The position numbers and the translations under genes are program-made. The notes beneath the pieces were generated by a model. It made no database searches, was not told the DNA's origin, and worked only from the letters and a program-made list of their open reading frames with translations. Below, one piece after another: positions 9,075-17,631 of a stretch of 64,000 nucleotides of DNA. The stretch's first letter is position 1. Each line of letters opens with the position of its first letter. This DNA comes from Rhodothermia bacterium (lineage in GTDB: Bacteria > Bacteroidota > Rhodothermia > Rhodothermales > JAAAOL01), in NCBI GenBank assembly GCA_030428385.1, contig JAUIDY010000002.1:62001-126000 (forward strand), in the 5' to 3' direction.

Positions 9075-10076
9075 TTACGCTTCGAGGGCAGACGCAATGG
9101 AACCGGCGACATCATGCCGGGCAACTTCGGCGGCGGTGAGGATCATACGCTCGATGGCGCGGGCCGATGAACTGCCATGCCCGATAAGCACATTCCCATC
9201 CACACCCAGCAGAGGGGCGCCGCCAAATTCATCGGGGTTAAACCGCTTTTGCACCCCATGCATCACCTGTCCGATCAACTGCTGGGCGGCTTCGTCGAGT
9301 TGTTGCCGTTTTACTTCCTGCCCGATCAACTGCATCAGGGTGGGGGAGACGCTTTCGCCGAATTTCAGCAGCACATTGCCCACAAAACCGTCACAAACTA
9401 CCACATCGGCGGCGTGGCGCATGATGTCGCGTCCCTCAATGTTGCCAATGAAGTTGAGGCCGCTGGCGGCGGACAAGAGCTGGTGGGCAGCCTTTACCTG
9501 GTCGTTGCCTTTGCCGGGTTCTTCGCCCACGTTCAGTAGCCCAACGGTGGGGTTTTCGCGTTGCAAGATGCGCTGGGCATACACGCTGGCCATGTGCGCG
9601 AACTGTACAAAATGCTCCGGCTTGCAATCGACGTTGGTGCCTACGTCCAGCACGATGCTGGTGCCTTGGGCCGTTGGGAAATAGCCAATCACCGACGGGC
9701 GTGAGACGCCTTGCAGGCGGCCCAAAATAAACACCGACGCTGCCATCACGGCCCCGGTGTTGCCCGCACTCACAAAGGCGTCGGCGAGGCCTTTTTTATG
9801 GGCACCCAGCCCCAAGTGGATCGACGACTGTTGTTTGGCCTTTACTGCTGCTGCGGGAGCTTCGTCCATCCCAATCACTTGGGGTGCATCAACAAGGCTG
9901 AGCGGAAGGATCCGCGTGGTTTCGTGGGCATCGAGTTCGTGGAGCAATTCCTCCTCTGGGCCGAACAGGATGACCTCGAGGTCGTCTGAGGCATAGAGCG
10001 CCTGAAAGGCACCCTGAATAACTACTGCGGGAGCGCGATCGCCCCCCATGGCATCCACCGCAACGCGTATGGGCAT
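9075..10076 (-). CDS. plsX: Phosphate acyltransferase PlsX
   Basis: 333 aa, typical length. Converts acyl-ACP to acyl-phosphate, feeding PlsY and membrane phospholipid synthesis. Hallmarks are the N-terminal VAVDAMGGDRAP, SAGNTGAVMA, VGLLNVGEEPGKG, and FVGNVLLKFGE. Position between rpmF and fabH is the conserved arrangement in many bacteria and supports one lipid operon that couples ribosomal protein L32 with membrane synthesis. Confidence 0.96.
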   Translation of the reverse strand: MPIRVAVDAMGGDRAPAVVIQGAFQALYASDDLEVILFGPEEELLHELDAHETTRILPLSLVDAPQVIGMDEAPAAAVKAKQQSSIHLGLGAHKKGLADAFVSAGNTGAVMAASVFILGRLQGVSRPSVIGYFPTAQGTSIVLDVGTNVDCKPEHFVQFAHMASVYAQRILQRENPTVGLLNVGEEPGKGNDQVKAAHQLLSAASGLNFIGNIEGRDIMRHAADVVVCDGFVGNVLLKFGESVSPTLMQLIGQEVKRQQLDEAAQQLIGQVMHGVQKRFNPDEFGGAPLLGVDGNVLIGHGSSSARAIERMILTAAEVARHDVAGSIASALEA

Positions 10077-10140
10077 AGAAGCTGTGGTCCAAAGTCCGTC
10101 GTCTAACGATCGCCGCGATCAAGCCGCGCGCCAAAGGGAA

Positions 10141-10332
10141 TTAGAGCGCCTCTTTGGGCTCAATCACCTGGCGACCTCGGTAATAACCGCAACTGGGGCA
10201 GGCACGGTGTAACATCTTTGGGTTGCCACAGTTCTGGCATTCCATTACTTCAGGCTTACGTAGGCCACCATAGTACACAGCACGGCGTTTGTTGGTGCGC
10301 GACTTGGAATTTTTTCGTCTGGGGTTGGCCAT
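10141..10332 (-). CDS. rpmF: Large-subunit ribosomal protein L32
   Basis: 63 aa, basic. The N-terminus ANPRRKNSKSRTNKRRAVYYG is slightly variant but typical, and two CxxC pairs (CQNCGNPKMLHRACPSC) form the zinc ribbon. It sits between yceD and plsX, the standard order. About 55 bases separate it from yceD and 64 from plsX. Confidence 0.96.
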   Translation of the reverse strand: MANPRRKNSKSRTNKRRAVYYGGLRKPEVMECQNCGNPKMLHRACPSCGYYRGRQVIEPKEAL

Positions 10333-10387
10333 GAGAAAATCTCCGGTTAACCGTAAGGGTTGTTATCGTTAATATATGGACACCGAC

Positions 10388-10921
10388 CTAGGTAGCGTCA
10401 GCATCATCTGTTTTTAACTTGCGAAGGGCCTCCCAGCGCGGGTCGATGGTGTTGCCCTCTTCATCGGTGAGTGCACCGAAGGTGGTTTGCAGTTCCAACG
10501 CCTCGGCTTCAGGTGAGACACAGCGGGCTGGGATGGCCAGCAACAACGTGTCACGCACGAAGGCCGTCAGGTCGAGTTCAGGCCGCCCTGCCGGGATTTC
10601 CTGAAGCTCGTCATAGGCATCGGTTGTGGTTTCTTCTTCCCGTTTGGAGAACGAAGCCGGGACAAACAATACTTCATACTGCCCCGAGATCGCCTGTGTA
10701 AAAGGTTTCAGCGTCCGGTCACATTCCAGCGTCGCTATGGCTGAGGCCGTGATCAAAACCAGCGCTCGGTCGTTAAAGTAATTCACGAGCACCTCGACTT
10801 CCACCGCATCGAACCGGGCGGGGTCCAGGTCAAGTGTTTCGATGGAAGGGGTGCGGGTAAAGGTATGAACACCTTCTTCCAGCAGAGCCAGATCAATGCG
10901 AAGCGCGTGAGCGTGCGGCAT
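10388..10921 (-). CDS. yceD: YceD/DUF177 family protein
   Basis: 177 aa from ATG 10921; a TTG two codons upstream is the alternative. DUF177/YceD proteins are found next to rpmF in most bacteria and have been linked to 23S rRNA or large-subunit maturation. The C-terminus fits: TIDPRWEALRKLK is the family's end motif. The N-terminal half is acidic with beta-rich segments. First gene of the lipid operon, divergent from dnaA across the presumed origin. A hairpin lies ten bases upstream of the start. Confidence 0.9.
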   Translation of the reverse strand: MPHAHALRIDLALLEEGVHTFTRTPSIETLDLDPARFDAVEVEVLVNYFNDRALVLITASAIATLECDRTLKPFTQAISGQYEVLFVPASFSKREEETTTDAYDELQEIPAGRPELDLTAFVRDTLLLAIPARCVSPEAEALELQTTFGALTDEEGNTIDPRWEALRKLKTDDADAT

Positions 10922-10930
10922 ATACAACGC

Positions 10931-10950
10931 AGGCTACCCGTTGGTAGCCT
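10931..10950 (-). promoter_or_regulatory. Leader hairpin just ahead of yceD
   Basis: AGGCTACC (10931-10938) pairs perfectly with GGTAGCCT (10943-10950) across a four-base loop. The stem ends ten bases upstream of the yceD ATG, where it could cover the ribosome-binding region of the yceD-rpmF message. A regulatory role is inference. Confidence 0.55.
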
Positions 10951-11022
10951 ATCCGGTGTCGTTCTCAAAAAACAGGCCCACAGCAACGAAAGGACTTGGG
11001 TTGGTGTTCCACAAGAATTAAT

Positions 11023-11045
11023 CCTTCGCGAAGGCTTTGCAAAGC
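11023..11045. promoter_or_regulatory. Paired palindromes upstream of the lipid operon
   Basis: Two perfect 12 bp palindromes share one base: CCTTCGCGAAGG (11023-11034) and GCTTTGCAAAGC (11034-11045). They lie about 100 bases upstream of yceD, on the yceD side of the presumed origin, where a dimeric repressor or a nucleoid protein could bind. No regulator is identified. The rest of 10951-11349 contains no supported gene; a short plus-strand frame at 10996-11214 is not protein-like. Confidence 0.5.
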
Positions 11046-11349
11046 AGTGAAAAAGCCTCCTGAGGACCCGTACGCAAAGGTCCATGCAGAAGTCACAATT
11101 TTCTCTGTAAAATCTGCATGGCATTGCTTGATGTTATACGCATCTGTCGTTACCATAGAGCCGGGTAACATTAGGGTAACAAAAACGGCTGGTTCGGAAG
11201 GAATCAACCCTTAATTAAGGGAGGTCGTAGGTGCAACCACCGAGTTTTTTTCTTCCATTTTGTCGCCGTATCCACCGTGGCGGCTCGCCCGTATCGGCTG
11301 CCTTAATGGCACCCAGTCAGAGACCTTGGTTGTAGCTTTTAGGGCTACG

Positions 11350-11600
11350 TCATCGAGTGTGGGTAACTTGTGGATAAGGCCCCGCTTGCTTGATCACGGG
11401 ATCGCTAGGAACTAGACGATCCCGTTCTTGTGTGCATAACCCTAGGCCTCCTTTGTCTAAGTGCTTGATATTTGAACATTTACACGTGTTTGTTACTTGT
11501 TGAAAACCTGTGGGTGAACGCTTCTTCAGTAGCAATACGTTGTTTTTGATTGATATCGGCGCGTACCACGATGTGAATAACGCGTGTATTACCCCTAGGC
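11350..11600. other. Probable chromosomal origin of replication (oriC)
   Basis: Gene-free DNA upstream of dnaA with a cluster of DnaA boxes, all in one orientation: TGTGGATAA (11369-11377, the perfect reverse of TTATCCACA), TGTGCATAA (11431-11439) and TGTGAATAA (11572-11580), both fitting TTATNCACA, plus the weaker TGTGGGTAA (11358-11366) and TGTGGGTGA (11509-11517). An AT-richer stretch lies around 11461-11505. Housekeeping operons point away from this spot on both sides, the pattern expected at an origin. No experiment or skew calculation was made. Confidence 0.75.
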
Positions 11601-11705
11601 GTACCAAGTGGAGGCTTGGCGTTTGGGGTTTCTCAGCAGACCAGGATTCTTTTTCATCATAGCTGTGCTTCCCCCCGCATGGCCTCGGCGCATGTAGCAC
11701 TAAAC

Positions 11706-13250
11706 ATGGAGCAATCTCCCGACGAAGTTTGGAACGCGTGTCTCGAAATCATCCGGGACAACATCAACCGTCAAAGCTTTAAAACATGGTTTGCCCCTCT
11801 AAAACCTATTAGGCTAGAGCAAGATGGCGAACTTAGCAAATTGACGATTCAACTCCCCAGTCGCTTCTATTATGAGTGGTTGGAGGAGCACTACTTTGCG
11901 CTCCTGCGAAAAACGATTACGAAGGTATTGGGGCCACAGGGGCGGCTCTTCTATAACATTGTTATTGAAAAAGATGCCTCGGAAAGCGGGTACGAGGGAT
12001 CATCGATGCATCTACCCGCCCGTCGTCCGGCCAACGACCCGCCTGCCGCACCGGCTACGCCATCGGCAGCGGTGCCGCGTCGTCCTCCATCCTCACAGTC
12101 ACCTGCGTCGCCTGCTGGTGGCGGGCGTCCCATCGCTCCCGCATCGGATCCTCGCTCGTTGCAGCAGCCGGTCACCATCGCCAACCCGTTTGTTATTCCG
12201 GGCATCCAGAAGGCGCAGATTGACAGCCAACTCAACGAAAGCTACACGTTCGAGGGCTTCATCGAGGGCGATTGTAACCGCTTGGCTCGGAGCGCTTCGC
12301 TTGCCATCGCGCAGCAGCCGGGATTGACGAGCTTCAACCCGTTTATGGTGTATGGCGGCGTTGGGCTGGGCAAGACCCACCTGATCCAAGCCATCGGCAA
12401 CTATGTGAAGTCGAACGGACCGGAGTCGGTGCTCTATGTCTCCAGCGAGCGGTTTACCACGGAGTTTGTGCAGGCCATCCAGCACAACCGTGTTAGCCAA
12501 TTCTCGCTCTTCTATCGCCAGATTGATCTGCTTATCATCGACGATGTGCAGTTCTTCGGCGGCAAGGAGAAGACGCAAGAGGAGTTTTTCCACATCTTCA
12601 ATGCATTGCACCAGTCTGGTAAGCAGATTGTGCTTTCGGCAGATCGGGCACCGCGCGAGATTCAGGGCATCGAGGAGCGGCTACTCTCGCGGTTCCAGTG
12701 GGGCCTCTCCGCCGACCTGAAAGCACCGGAGTTGGAGACCCGCATCGCCATCATGCGGCGCAAAGCCGAAAACGATGGCATCGAGCTTTCCAACGAAGTT
12801 GTTGAGTTCATCGCGCACAACATCAAGAGCAACATCCGCGAGTTGGAAGGGGCGATGATCCGGTTGCTGGCGCACGCCACACTCCACAAGCGCGAGATCG
12901 ATTTGGCAATGGCGAAAGAGGTGCTGCGCGACCTGATCAAGGATACGCGGGTCAACCTGACCATTGAAGAAATCCAGCGGATTGTGTGCGAGTACTTCGA
13001 CATTCCCGAAAACCTTGTGCGGGCCAAAACCCGCAAGCGTGAGGTGGTGCAGGCCCGGCAGGTCGCGATGTTCTTTTCGAAGGAGTTCACCCAGCACTCG
13101 CTGAAAACCATCGGCCTGCATTTCGGCGGACGCGATCATTCAACGGTTATCCATGCCAATCAGAGCGTTGTAAACCAGATCGAAACCGACCACAAGTACG
13201 CCGAGATGATCAACGAAATCCGGCACACCATCGAGTTGAGAAGTCGTTAG
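11706..13250 (+). CDS. dnaA: Chromosomal replication initiator DnaA
   Basis: 514 aa from ATG 11706, chosen because EQSPDEVWNACLEIIRDNI begins domain I; ATG 11679 and TTG 11616 are in frame but add unconserved residues. Domain I covers about 1-90, a long Pro/Ala-rich linker II 95-165, the AAA+ domain III follows with Walker A GGVGLGKT (217-224), Walker B LLIIDDVQFF and a sensor motif, and domain IV ends with the DNA-binding GRDHSTVIHA. DnaA opens oriC and loads DnaB. The linker is longer than in E. coli. dnaN follows 140 bases downstream. Confidence 0.97.
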   Translation: MEQSPDEVWNACLEIIRDNINRQSFKTWFAPLKPIRLEQDGELSKLTIQLPSRFYYEWLEEHYFALLRKTITKVLGPQGRLFYNIVIEKDASESGYEGSSMHLPARRPANDPPAAPATPSAAVPRRPPSSQSPASPAGGGRPIAPASDPRSLQQPVTIANPFVIPGIQKAQIDSQLNESYTFEGFIEGDCNRLARSASLAIAQQPGLTSFNPFMVYGGVGLGKTHLIQAIGNYVKSNGPESVLYVSSERFTTEFVQAIQHNRVSQFSLFYRQIDLLIIDDVQFFGGKEKTQEEFFHIFNALHQSGKQIVLSADRAPREIQGIEERLLSRFQWGLSADLKAPELETRIAIMRRKAENDGIELSNEVVEFIAHNIKSNIRELEGAMIRLLAHATLHKREIDLAMAKEVLRDLIKDTRVNLTIEEIQRIVCEYFDIPENLVRAKTRKREVVQARQVAMFFSKEFTQHSLKTIGLHFGGRDHSTVIHANQSVVNQIETDHKYAEMINEIRHTIELRSR

Positions 13251-13390
13251 CTGATCCACGAGGTGGCAAGAGTATGGCAGCAAGGGGGTAAACTTGGGGA
13301 TTGGTACGTAAAAACTGGATCTCCACCCTTCACCTGACGTACATTGTGATCCATTTACCCACTTTGTTTTGATAGCCTGTTGACGGTGCC

Positions 13391-14521
13391 ATGAGATTTT
13401 CAACCAAGAGTGCCCAGCTTCGCGAAGCCCTGATGACGGTAGCCGGAGCCGTTCCTTCCAAAAGCACCTTGCCAATCCTGGAATGTATTCTGTTCGAGCG
13501 CATGGGCGATACGCTGCATCTCAGCGCCACCGATCTGGAAATCTCCATCGTGCAGCAGGTGCCGGTTCAGTTCGAGTCGAATGGCTCGGCTCGTTCCAAT
13601 CGCATTGCGGTGCCTGCCAAGCGGCTGCTCAACACCCTGCGGGCGTTGCCCGACCTCCCAATCGAGTTTGTGTCCGACGAAGAGTTCAACGTCACGCTGC
13701 GCACCGACCAGGGCATGTACAAGATGGTGGGGCACGACGGGGCCGACTACCCGGCACTCCCCGAACTCGACGCCCAACAGCGCATCGAGACCGAAGGCGC
13801 CCTCCTGAAACGGGCTGTACAAAAGACCAGCTTTGCGGTCAGCAAAGACGCCCTGCGTCCCGCAATGATGGGCATATACTTCCAGATTCAGCCTGAACAT
13901 GGCCGCGCTGTTGCCACCGACGGGCACCGGCTGGTGAAGCTAACCCTGGGCGCGATGGCAAGCCCGGAGGCCGTCAACTTTATCGTGCCTGAAAAGGCCA
14001 TGTCGCTTGCGGCCCGCATTGCCACCGACGACGCCTGCACCATTCTGGTGGACGGCGGACATGCCTGCTTCGACTTCGGGCATTCGCAGGTGATGGCACG
14101 CCTGATCGACGAATCCTATCCCAACTACGAAGCCGTCATCCCCGTCGAAAACGACCGCCGCCTCACCGTAAACCGGGTCTCGATGCTGAATGCGGTGAAG
14201 CGGGTGGGCTTGTATTCGTCTAGCATGACGAATCAGATCCGCCTGAAGCTCAGCGCTAACGCGGTTGAAATCTCCGCTGAAGACATCGAGCGTTCCAGCG
14301 AAGCCAAAGAGACCGTGCTGTGCGAATATGATAGCGAGGCGATGACGATTGGGTTCAACGCTCTCTATCTCACTGAGGTACTGAGCAACATGGACGCTGA
14401 CGACGTGGTCTTTGAGTTCAGCACACCCAACCGGGCGGGCATCGTAACGCCACTGGAGCAAGCAGAGGATGAAGACATTCTGATGCTCATCATGCCGGTG
14501 ATGCTGAATACCTACGCGTAA
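13391..14521 (+). CDS. dnaN: DNA polymerase III sliding clamp (beta subunit)
   Basis: 376 aa, typical. It forms the ring that tethers the replicative polymerase. The N-terminus MRFSTKSAQLREALMTVAGAVPSK, the TDGHRLVK-type motif ATDGHRLVKLTL near residue 176 and the C-terminal LIMPVMLN are all conserved family marks; the last of these lies at the protein-binding pocket. dnaA-dnaN order is conserved, but recF does not follow. Confidence 0.97.
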   Translation: MRFSTKSAQLREALMTVAGAVPSKSTLPILECILFERMGDTLHLSATDLEISIVQQVPVQFESNGSARSNRIAVPAKRLLNTLRALPDLPIEFVSDEEFNVTLRTDQGMYKMVGHDGADYPALPELDAQQRIETEGALLKRAVQKTSFAVSKDALRPAMMGIYFQIQPEHGRAVATDGHRLVKLTLGAMASPEAVNFIVPEKAMSLAARIATDDACTILVDGGHACFDFGHSQVMARLIDESYPNYEAVIPVENDRRLTVNRVSMLNAVKRVGLYSSSMTNQIRLKLSANAVEISAEDIERSSEAKETVLCEYDSEAMTIGFNALYLTEVLSNMDADDVVFEFSTPNRAGIVTPLEQAEDEDILMLIMPVMLNTYA

Positions 14522-14532
14522 GCTCAGAACAG

Positions 14533-14976
14533 GTGCGTCTTGTGCTTAGCCAACTGTGGCTGCTGATCTTTCTTGTCTCGTGGCCCATGGATGGTGACGA
14601 CTGTGCGGCTGCCTGTCAATTGGCCCACATCGAGGCCTATTTTGAAGCACTCGACACGGTGTACAAGGAAGGATCGACGGTAGCCGATATCGACGCGCTG
14701 TTGGCTTTACTGCATGAGGACGTTCGTTATGTGCACGTGGCCTACGAGGCCGATTTTGACCGGGCAACATGGCGGGCAGCGTTTATGCGCAACTGGGAGC
14801 GCGGGGCGTATGCCAATGAAGCCGAACAGGCAACCCATATCGTAGAGGTGCTGCATGGAAAGAATCATGCAGCGGTTGCCTATGACCCTGGCAGTGCATC
14901 GCTCGCAGAAGAAGCGTTGCTGGTGGTATTTCGTTTCACCGATGGGAAGATTTCCCGCATTGAGGAATTGTGGTAA
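14533..14976 (+). CDS. Exported SnoaL-like (NTF2 fold) protein
   Basis: 147 aa from GTG 14533, 11 bases after dnaN, so probably on its transcript. A hydrophobic N-terminus (LVLSQLWLLIFLVSWPMDG) suggests a signal peptide. The remainder has the helix-helix-strand pattern of the DUF4440/SnoaL group: IEAYFEALDTVYKEG, then LLALLHEDVRYVHV, and a C-terminal strand ending VVFRFTDGKISRIEELW. These proteins are ligand-binding or enzymatic, and the role is not predictable here. Confidence 0.75.
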   Translation: MRLVLSQLWLLIFLVSWPMDGDDCAAACQLAHIEAYFEALDTVYKEGSTVADIDALLALLHEDVRYVHVAYEADFDRATWRAAFMRNWERGAYANEAEQATHIVEVLHGKNHAAVAYDPGSASLAEEALLVVFRFTDGKISRIEELW

Positions 14977-15024
14977 GCAGGTGCCCTTCACAAAGCATCC
15001 ACGTGCAAGAGCAACGGGTGTGAT

Positions 15025-15270
15025 TTAGTGAGGCTCGGTTTGTGGGTGGTCGTACCCTGTCAGCACTTCAAACAGGGCATGCGGGGCAGGCATGTTCGCG
15101 GTGTAGAGCCGCTGGGCAAGCGCGTTGCAGCGGGCCCGCAAGAGGGGATCATTTTCCAGCAGAATGTCGAGGCGTTCGATGTGGGCGCGCGTGCCTGGCG
15201 GCACGTTGGGGGCATCCATAGCTGTGGAAATGAGGTACCACACCAACTCATTATCAGAGATAAAGACCAT
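15025..15270 (-). CDS. Small hypothetical protein
   Basis: 81 aa, starting at ATG 15270. Soluble, with helix-like segments (ELVWYLISTAMDA; HIERLDILLENDPLLRARCNALAQRL). I recognise no family and see no ribosome-binding site, but the residue pattern looks like a real protein rather than a shadow. It is the only minus-strand gene between dnaA and coaBC, which is odd for the region. Confidence 0.5.
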   Translation of the reverse strand: MVFISDNELVWYLISTAMDAPNVPPGTRAHIERLDILLENDPLLRARCNALAQRLYTANMPAPHALFEVLTGYDHPQTEPH

Positions 15271-15484
15271 ACGCAGGGCGCCTGGAAAAGTAGAGTAGGA
15301 AGCTGTGTTTTAAGACACATCGAGCTTGGAGATATAACCTTTGGTGTGAAGAATTAATGTTGGGAAAAAGGAGGAATGACCCACACACATCAAGATTGGG
15401 GGAAGAAACGAGCGTTTTGAAAACTAAAACGGACCCGTTGCGTGAGAGACGGCCCTTGTGGGAAGAGCCTGTCACTTGCTCATG

Positions 15485-15513
15485 TTGACAGGGTGCAGGC
15501 GGGCCCTTATTTT
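15485..15513 (+). promoter_or_regulatory. Strong promoter for rplM-rpsI
   Basis: TTGACA (15485-15490), a 17-base spacer, then TATTTT (15508-15513): consensus -35 and near-consensus -10. The nearest downstream coding region is rplM, giving a leader of about 150 bases from a start near 15520. The interval 15271-15484 shows no other feature. Confidence 0.65.
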
Positions 15514-15568
15514 GCAAGACTGTATTACTACACCGTCGCGGCGCGCAGGACCAACACATCCTGATGGC

Positions 15569-15602
15569 ACCATCCAGGCGAATTTCGGCTGGATGGTTTT
15601 TT
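15569..15602 (+). terminator. Terminator-like hairpin in the rplM leader
   Basis: CCATCCAG (15570-15577) pairs with CTGGATGG (15589-15596) and is followed by six T residues, a textbook intrinsic terminator. It lies between the promoter at 15485 and the rplM start at 15670 with no gene upstream on that strand for almost 600 bases, so it may act as an attenuator of the L13-S9 operon; it could also end readthrough from dnaN. Confidence 0.7.
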
Positions 15603-15669
15603 GTCCGCCATCGCTTTGGATAGCCCTTGCGCATCGCACGTTGACTCACTTTTTAGCCGTTGCAGCCTG

Positions 15670-16113
15670 ATGGACGCAAATAGCTTTAAGACCATAAGTG
15701 CCAAGCCGGGTTCGGTAGAACGGACATGGTACGTGGTGGACGCCGAAAACCAAGTGGTGGGCCGCCTTGCCTCCCAAATTGCCAGCATCTTGCGTGGTAA
15801 GCACAAACCTTCGTATACCCCGCACGTGGATTGTGGCGATTATGTGGTGGTTATTAACGCCGACAAGGTGCGTTTCACGGGAAATAAAGAACTGGCGAAA
15901 GAATACGACCGCTATAGCGGCTATCCTGGAGGCCGCCGTACACGTACCGTTGCCGATGTAAGGGCGCGTCACCCCGAGCGTATTGTGGAAACAGCCGTGA
16001 AGGGGATGATGCCGAAGGGACCCTTGGGGCGCCAGATGTTCAAGAAATTGAAGGTGTATGCTGGCGCCGAGCATCCGCACGAAGCCCAACAACCCCAAGC
16101 ATTAAGTTTTTAG
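15670..16113 (+). CDS. rplM: Large-subunit ribosomal protein L13
   Basis: 147 aa from ATG 15670; the open frame extends to 15601 across the leader hairpin and lacks a sensible N-terminus. Conserved features: [44 protein letters not shown], and the C-terminal [23 protein letters not shown]13 binds 23S rRNA early in large-subunit assembly. rpsI follows 59 bases later, the usual pair. Confidence 0.97.
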   Translation: MDANSFKTISAKPGSVERTWYVVDAENQVVGRLASQIASILRGKHKPSYTPHVDCGDYVVVINADKVRFTGNKELAKEYDRYSGYPGGRRTRTVADVRARHPERIVETAVKGMMPKGPLGRQMFKKLKVYAGAEHPHEAQQPQALSF

Positions 16114-16172
16114 TGTCGCTCCGGGTGCTTTCTTGTTAAGACGTGCCCGGCGCTTAATCTTACGCAACTGAT

Positions 16173-16568
16173 ATGGCAGCATCCATTCAAATCAACGCCG
16201 TGGGGCGCCGCAAAACCTCGACGGCGCGCGTATACCTCAAGCCGGGTTCCGGTCAGGTTATCGTCAACCGTCGTTCGTTCGAATCCTACTTTCCGGTCGA
16301 GTGGCGCCGCAAAGTGGTCCTAGGCTCGCTGAGTGTCACGGGCACCGAAGGCCAGTTTGATGTATTGGTCAACGTGCGTGGTGGTGGACTCACCGGTCAA
16401 GCAGAAGCCACCCGCATGGGCATTGCGCGGGCGCTGGTAAAGCACGACGAAGAACACCGCAAGGCTCTTCGCGACGCTGGCTACCTGACCCGCGACCCCC
16501 GCATGGTGGAACGCAAGAAGTACGGCCAACCCAAGGCGCGCAAACGGTTCCAGTTCTCGAAGCGTTAG
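16173..16568 (+). CDS. rpsI: Small-subunit ribosomal protein S9
   Basis: 131 aa. [18 protein letters not shown] near the N-terminus, the [19 protein letters not shown] core and the basic tail [14 protein letters not shown], which reaches the P-site tRNA, are all typical. It shares the rplM transcript. Confidence 0.97.
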   Translation: MAASIQINAVGRRKTSTARVYLKPGSGQVIVNRRSFESYFPVEWRRKVVLGSLSVTGTEGQFDVLVNVRGGGLTGQAEATRMGIARALVKHDEEHRKALRDAGYLTRDPRMVERKKYGQPKARKRFQFSKR

Positions 16569-16575
16569 TTTTTGG

Positions 16576-16623
16576 GCTATCAGCCATCAGCTTTCGGCGC
16601 TTCAAGGATAATGGGCTGATAGC
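16576..16623 (+). repeat. Inverted repeat between rpsI and rpsB
   Basis: GCTATCAGCC (16576-16585) and GGCTGATAGC (16614-16623) are perfect reverse complements separated by 28 bases. The 187-base gap also holds the smaller stem CAGCC/GGCTG near 16661-16678. It may be a rho-independent signal without a T-run, or part of an S2 leader; neither is shown. Confidence 0.5.
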
Positions 16624-16755
16624 TAATAACTGACAGCCGACAGCTTTTAATCACACATACAGCCTGATATCCGGCTGGGTGACTGTTCTCAGAGTGGGGA
16701 CAGTTCGGCAGGATAGCAGACGGCTGTAGCGGAAAACAACCCCAATCACATCATT

Positions 16756-17562
16756 ATGGCAGAAACTAAGCAGGCGCAGCACCGCGTCGCCATCGAAGAC
16801 CTGCTTAAAGCAGGCACCCACTTTGGTCACCTGACCAGCCGTTGGAATCCGAAGATGAAACCCTTCATCTTTATGGACCGCAACGGCATTCATATCATCG
16901 ACCTGATGCAAACGCAGGCGCTGCTCGACAAAGCTGCCGACGCGGCGGCGCGTTTTGCAAAGCAAGGCAAAAGCATCCTGTTCGTTGGTACCAAGAAGCA
17001 AGCCCGCGACATTGTCTCCAAATCGGCTGCAGCTTGCGAGTCGCCTTATGTGGTGGAGCGCTGGCTCGGGGGCACCTTGACCAACTTCCAGACGATCCGC
17101 CAGAGCATCCGGCGCATGGAAGAACTCCAGAAGATGGAAGCCGATGGCACGCTGGCGGTGCTCAAGAAGAAAGAGCGCCTGATGAAAAGCCGCGAACGGG
17201 AGAAGCTGGAGCGGACCCTCGGTGGGATTTCGGAAATGCCCCGCACGCCCGGCGCGCTCTTCATTGTGGACATCAACCGCGAGCACATTGCCGTCAAGGA
17301 AGCGCAGAAGCTTGGCATTCCCATCATTGCGATGGTGGATACCAACTGTGATCCCGATGTGGTGGATTTCGCCATTCCGGCCAACGATGATGCCTTACGG
17401 TCGATCCAACTCGTGACCGAAGTGATCAGTCAGGCCGTCAATGAGGGTCGCAAGCAGCGCGAGATTGAAAACGCAAGCCGCAAAGCCGAAAAGCAGAAGC
17501 GCGAGCAGGACAAAAAGGATGCCGCGAAGGCGGCCGAAGCTGAACCCAGCAAGGACGCCTAA
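16756..17562 (+). CDS. rpsB: Small-subunit ribosomal protein S2
   Basis: 268 aa. Core motifs: [41 protein letters not shown], and [19 protein letters not shown]. The C-terminus after about residue 235 is a charged Lys/Glu/Ala-rich extension not present in short homologues. rpsB-tsf is the standard pair. Confidence 0.97.
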   Translation: MAETKQAQHRVAIEDLLKAGTHFGHLTSRWNPKMKPFIFMDRNGIHIIDLMQTQALLDKAADAAARFAKQGKSILFVGTKKQARDIVSKSAAACESPYVVERWLGGTLTNFQTIRQSIRRMEELQKMEADGTLAVLKKKERLMKSREREKLERTLGGISEMPRTPGALFIVDINREHIAVKEAQKLGIPIIAMVDTNCDPDVVDFAIPANDDALRSIQLVTEVISQAVNEGRKQREIENASRKAEKQKREQDKKDAAKAAEAEPSKDA

Positions 17563-17631
17563 CGCCTTTCCTTGAAGCATCGGAGCTATCTCCGCATCCT
17601 TCTCAGAAATTTTTAGAACGGTACAATAGAT

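Noticed and set aside
7926-9170. 414 aa plus-strand open frame
   Set aside because: Antisense to fabH, whose catalytic triad is complete.
10996-11214. 72 aa plus-strand frame beside the origin
   Set aside because: No protein-like pattern; lies over palindromes upstream of yceD.
16661-16755. Possible rpsB leader riboswitch-like RNA
   Set aside because: Only short stems are visible and no known leader model is matched by eye; not enough to call.
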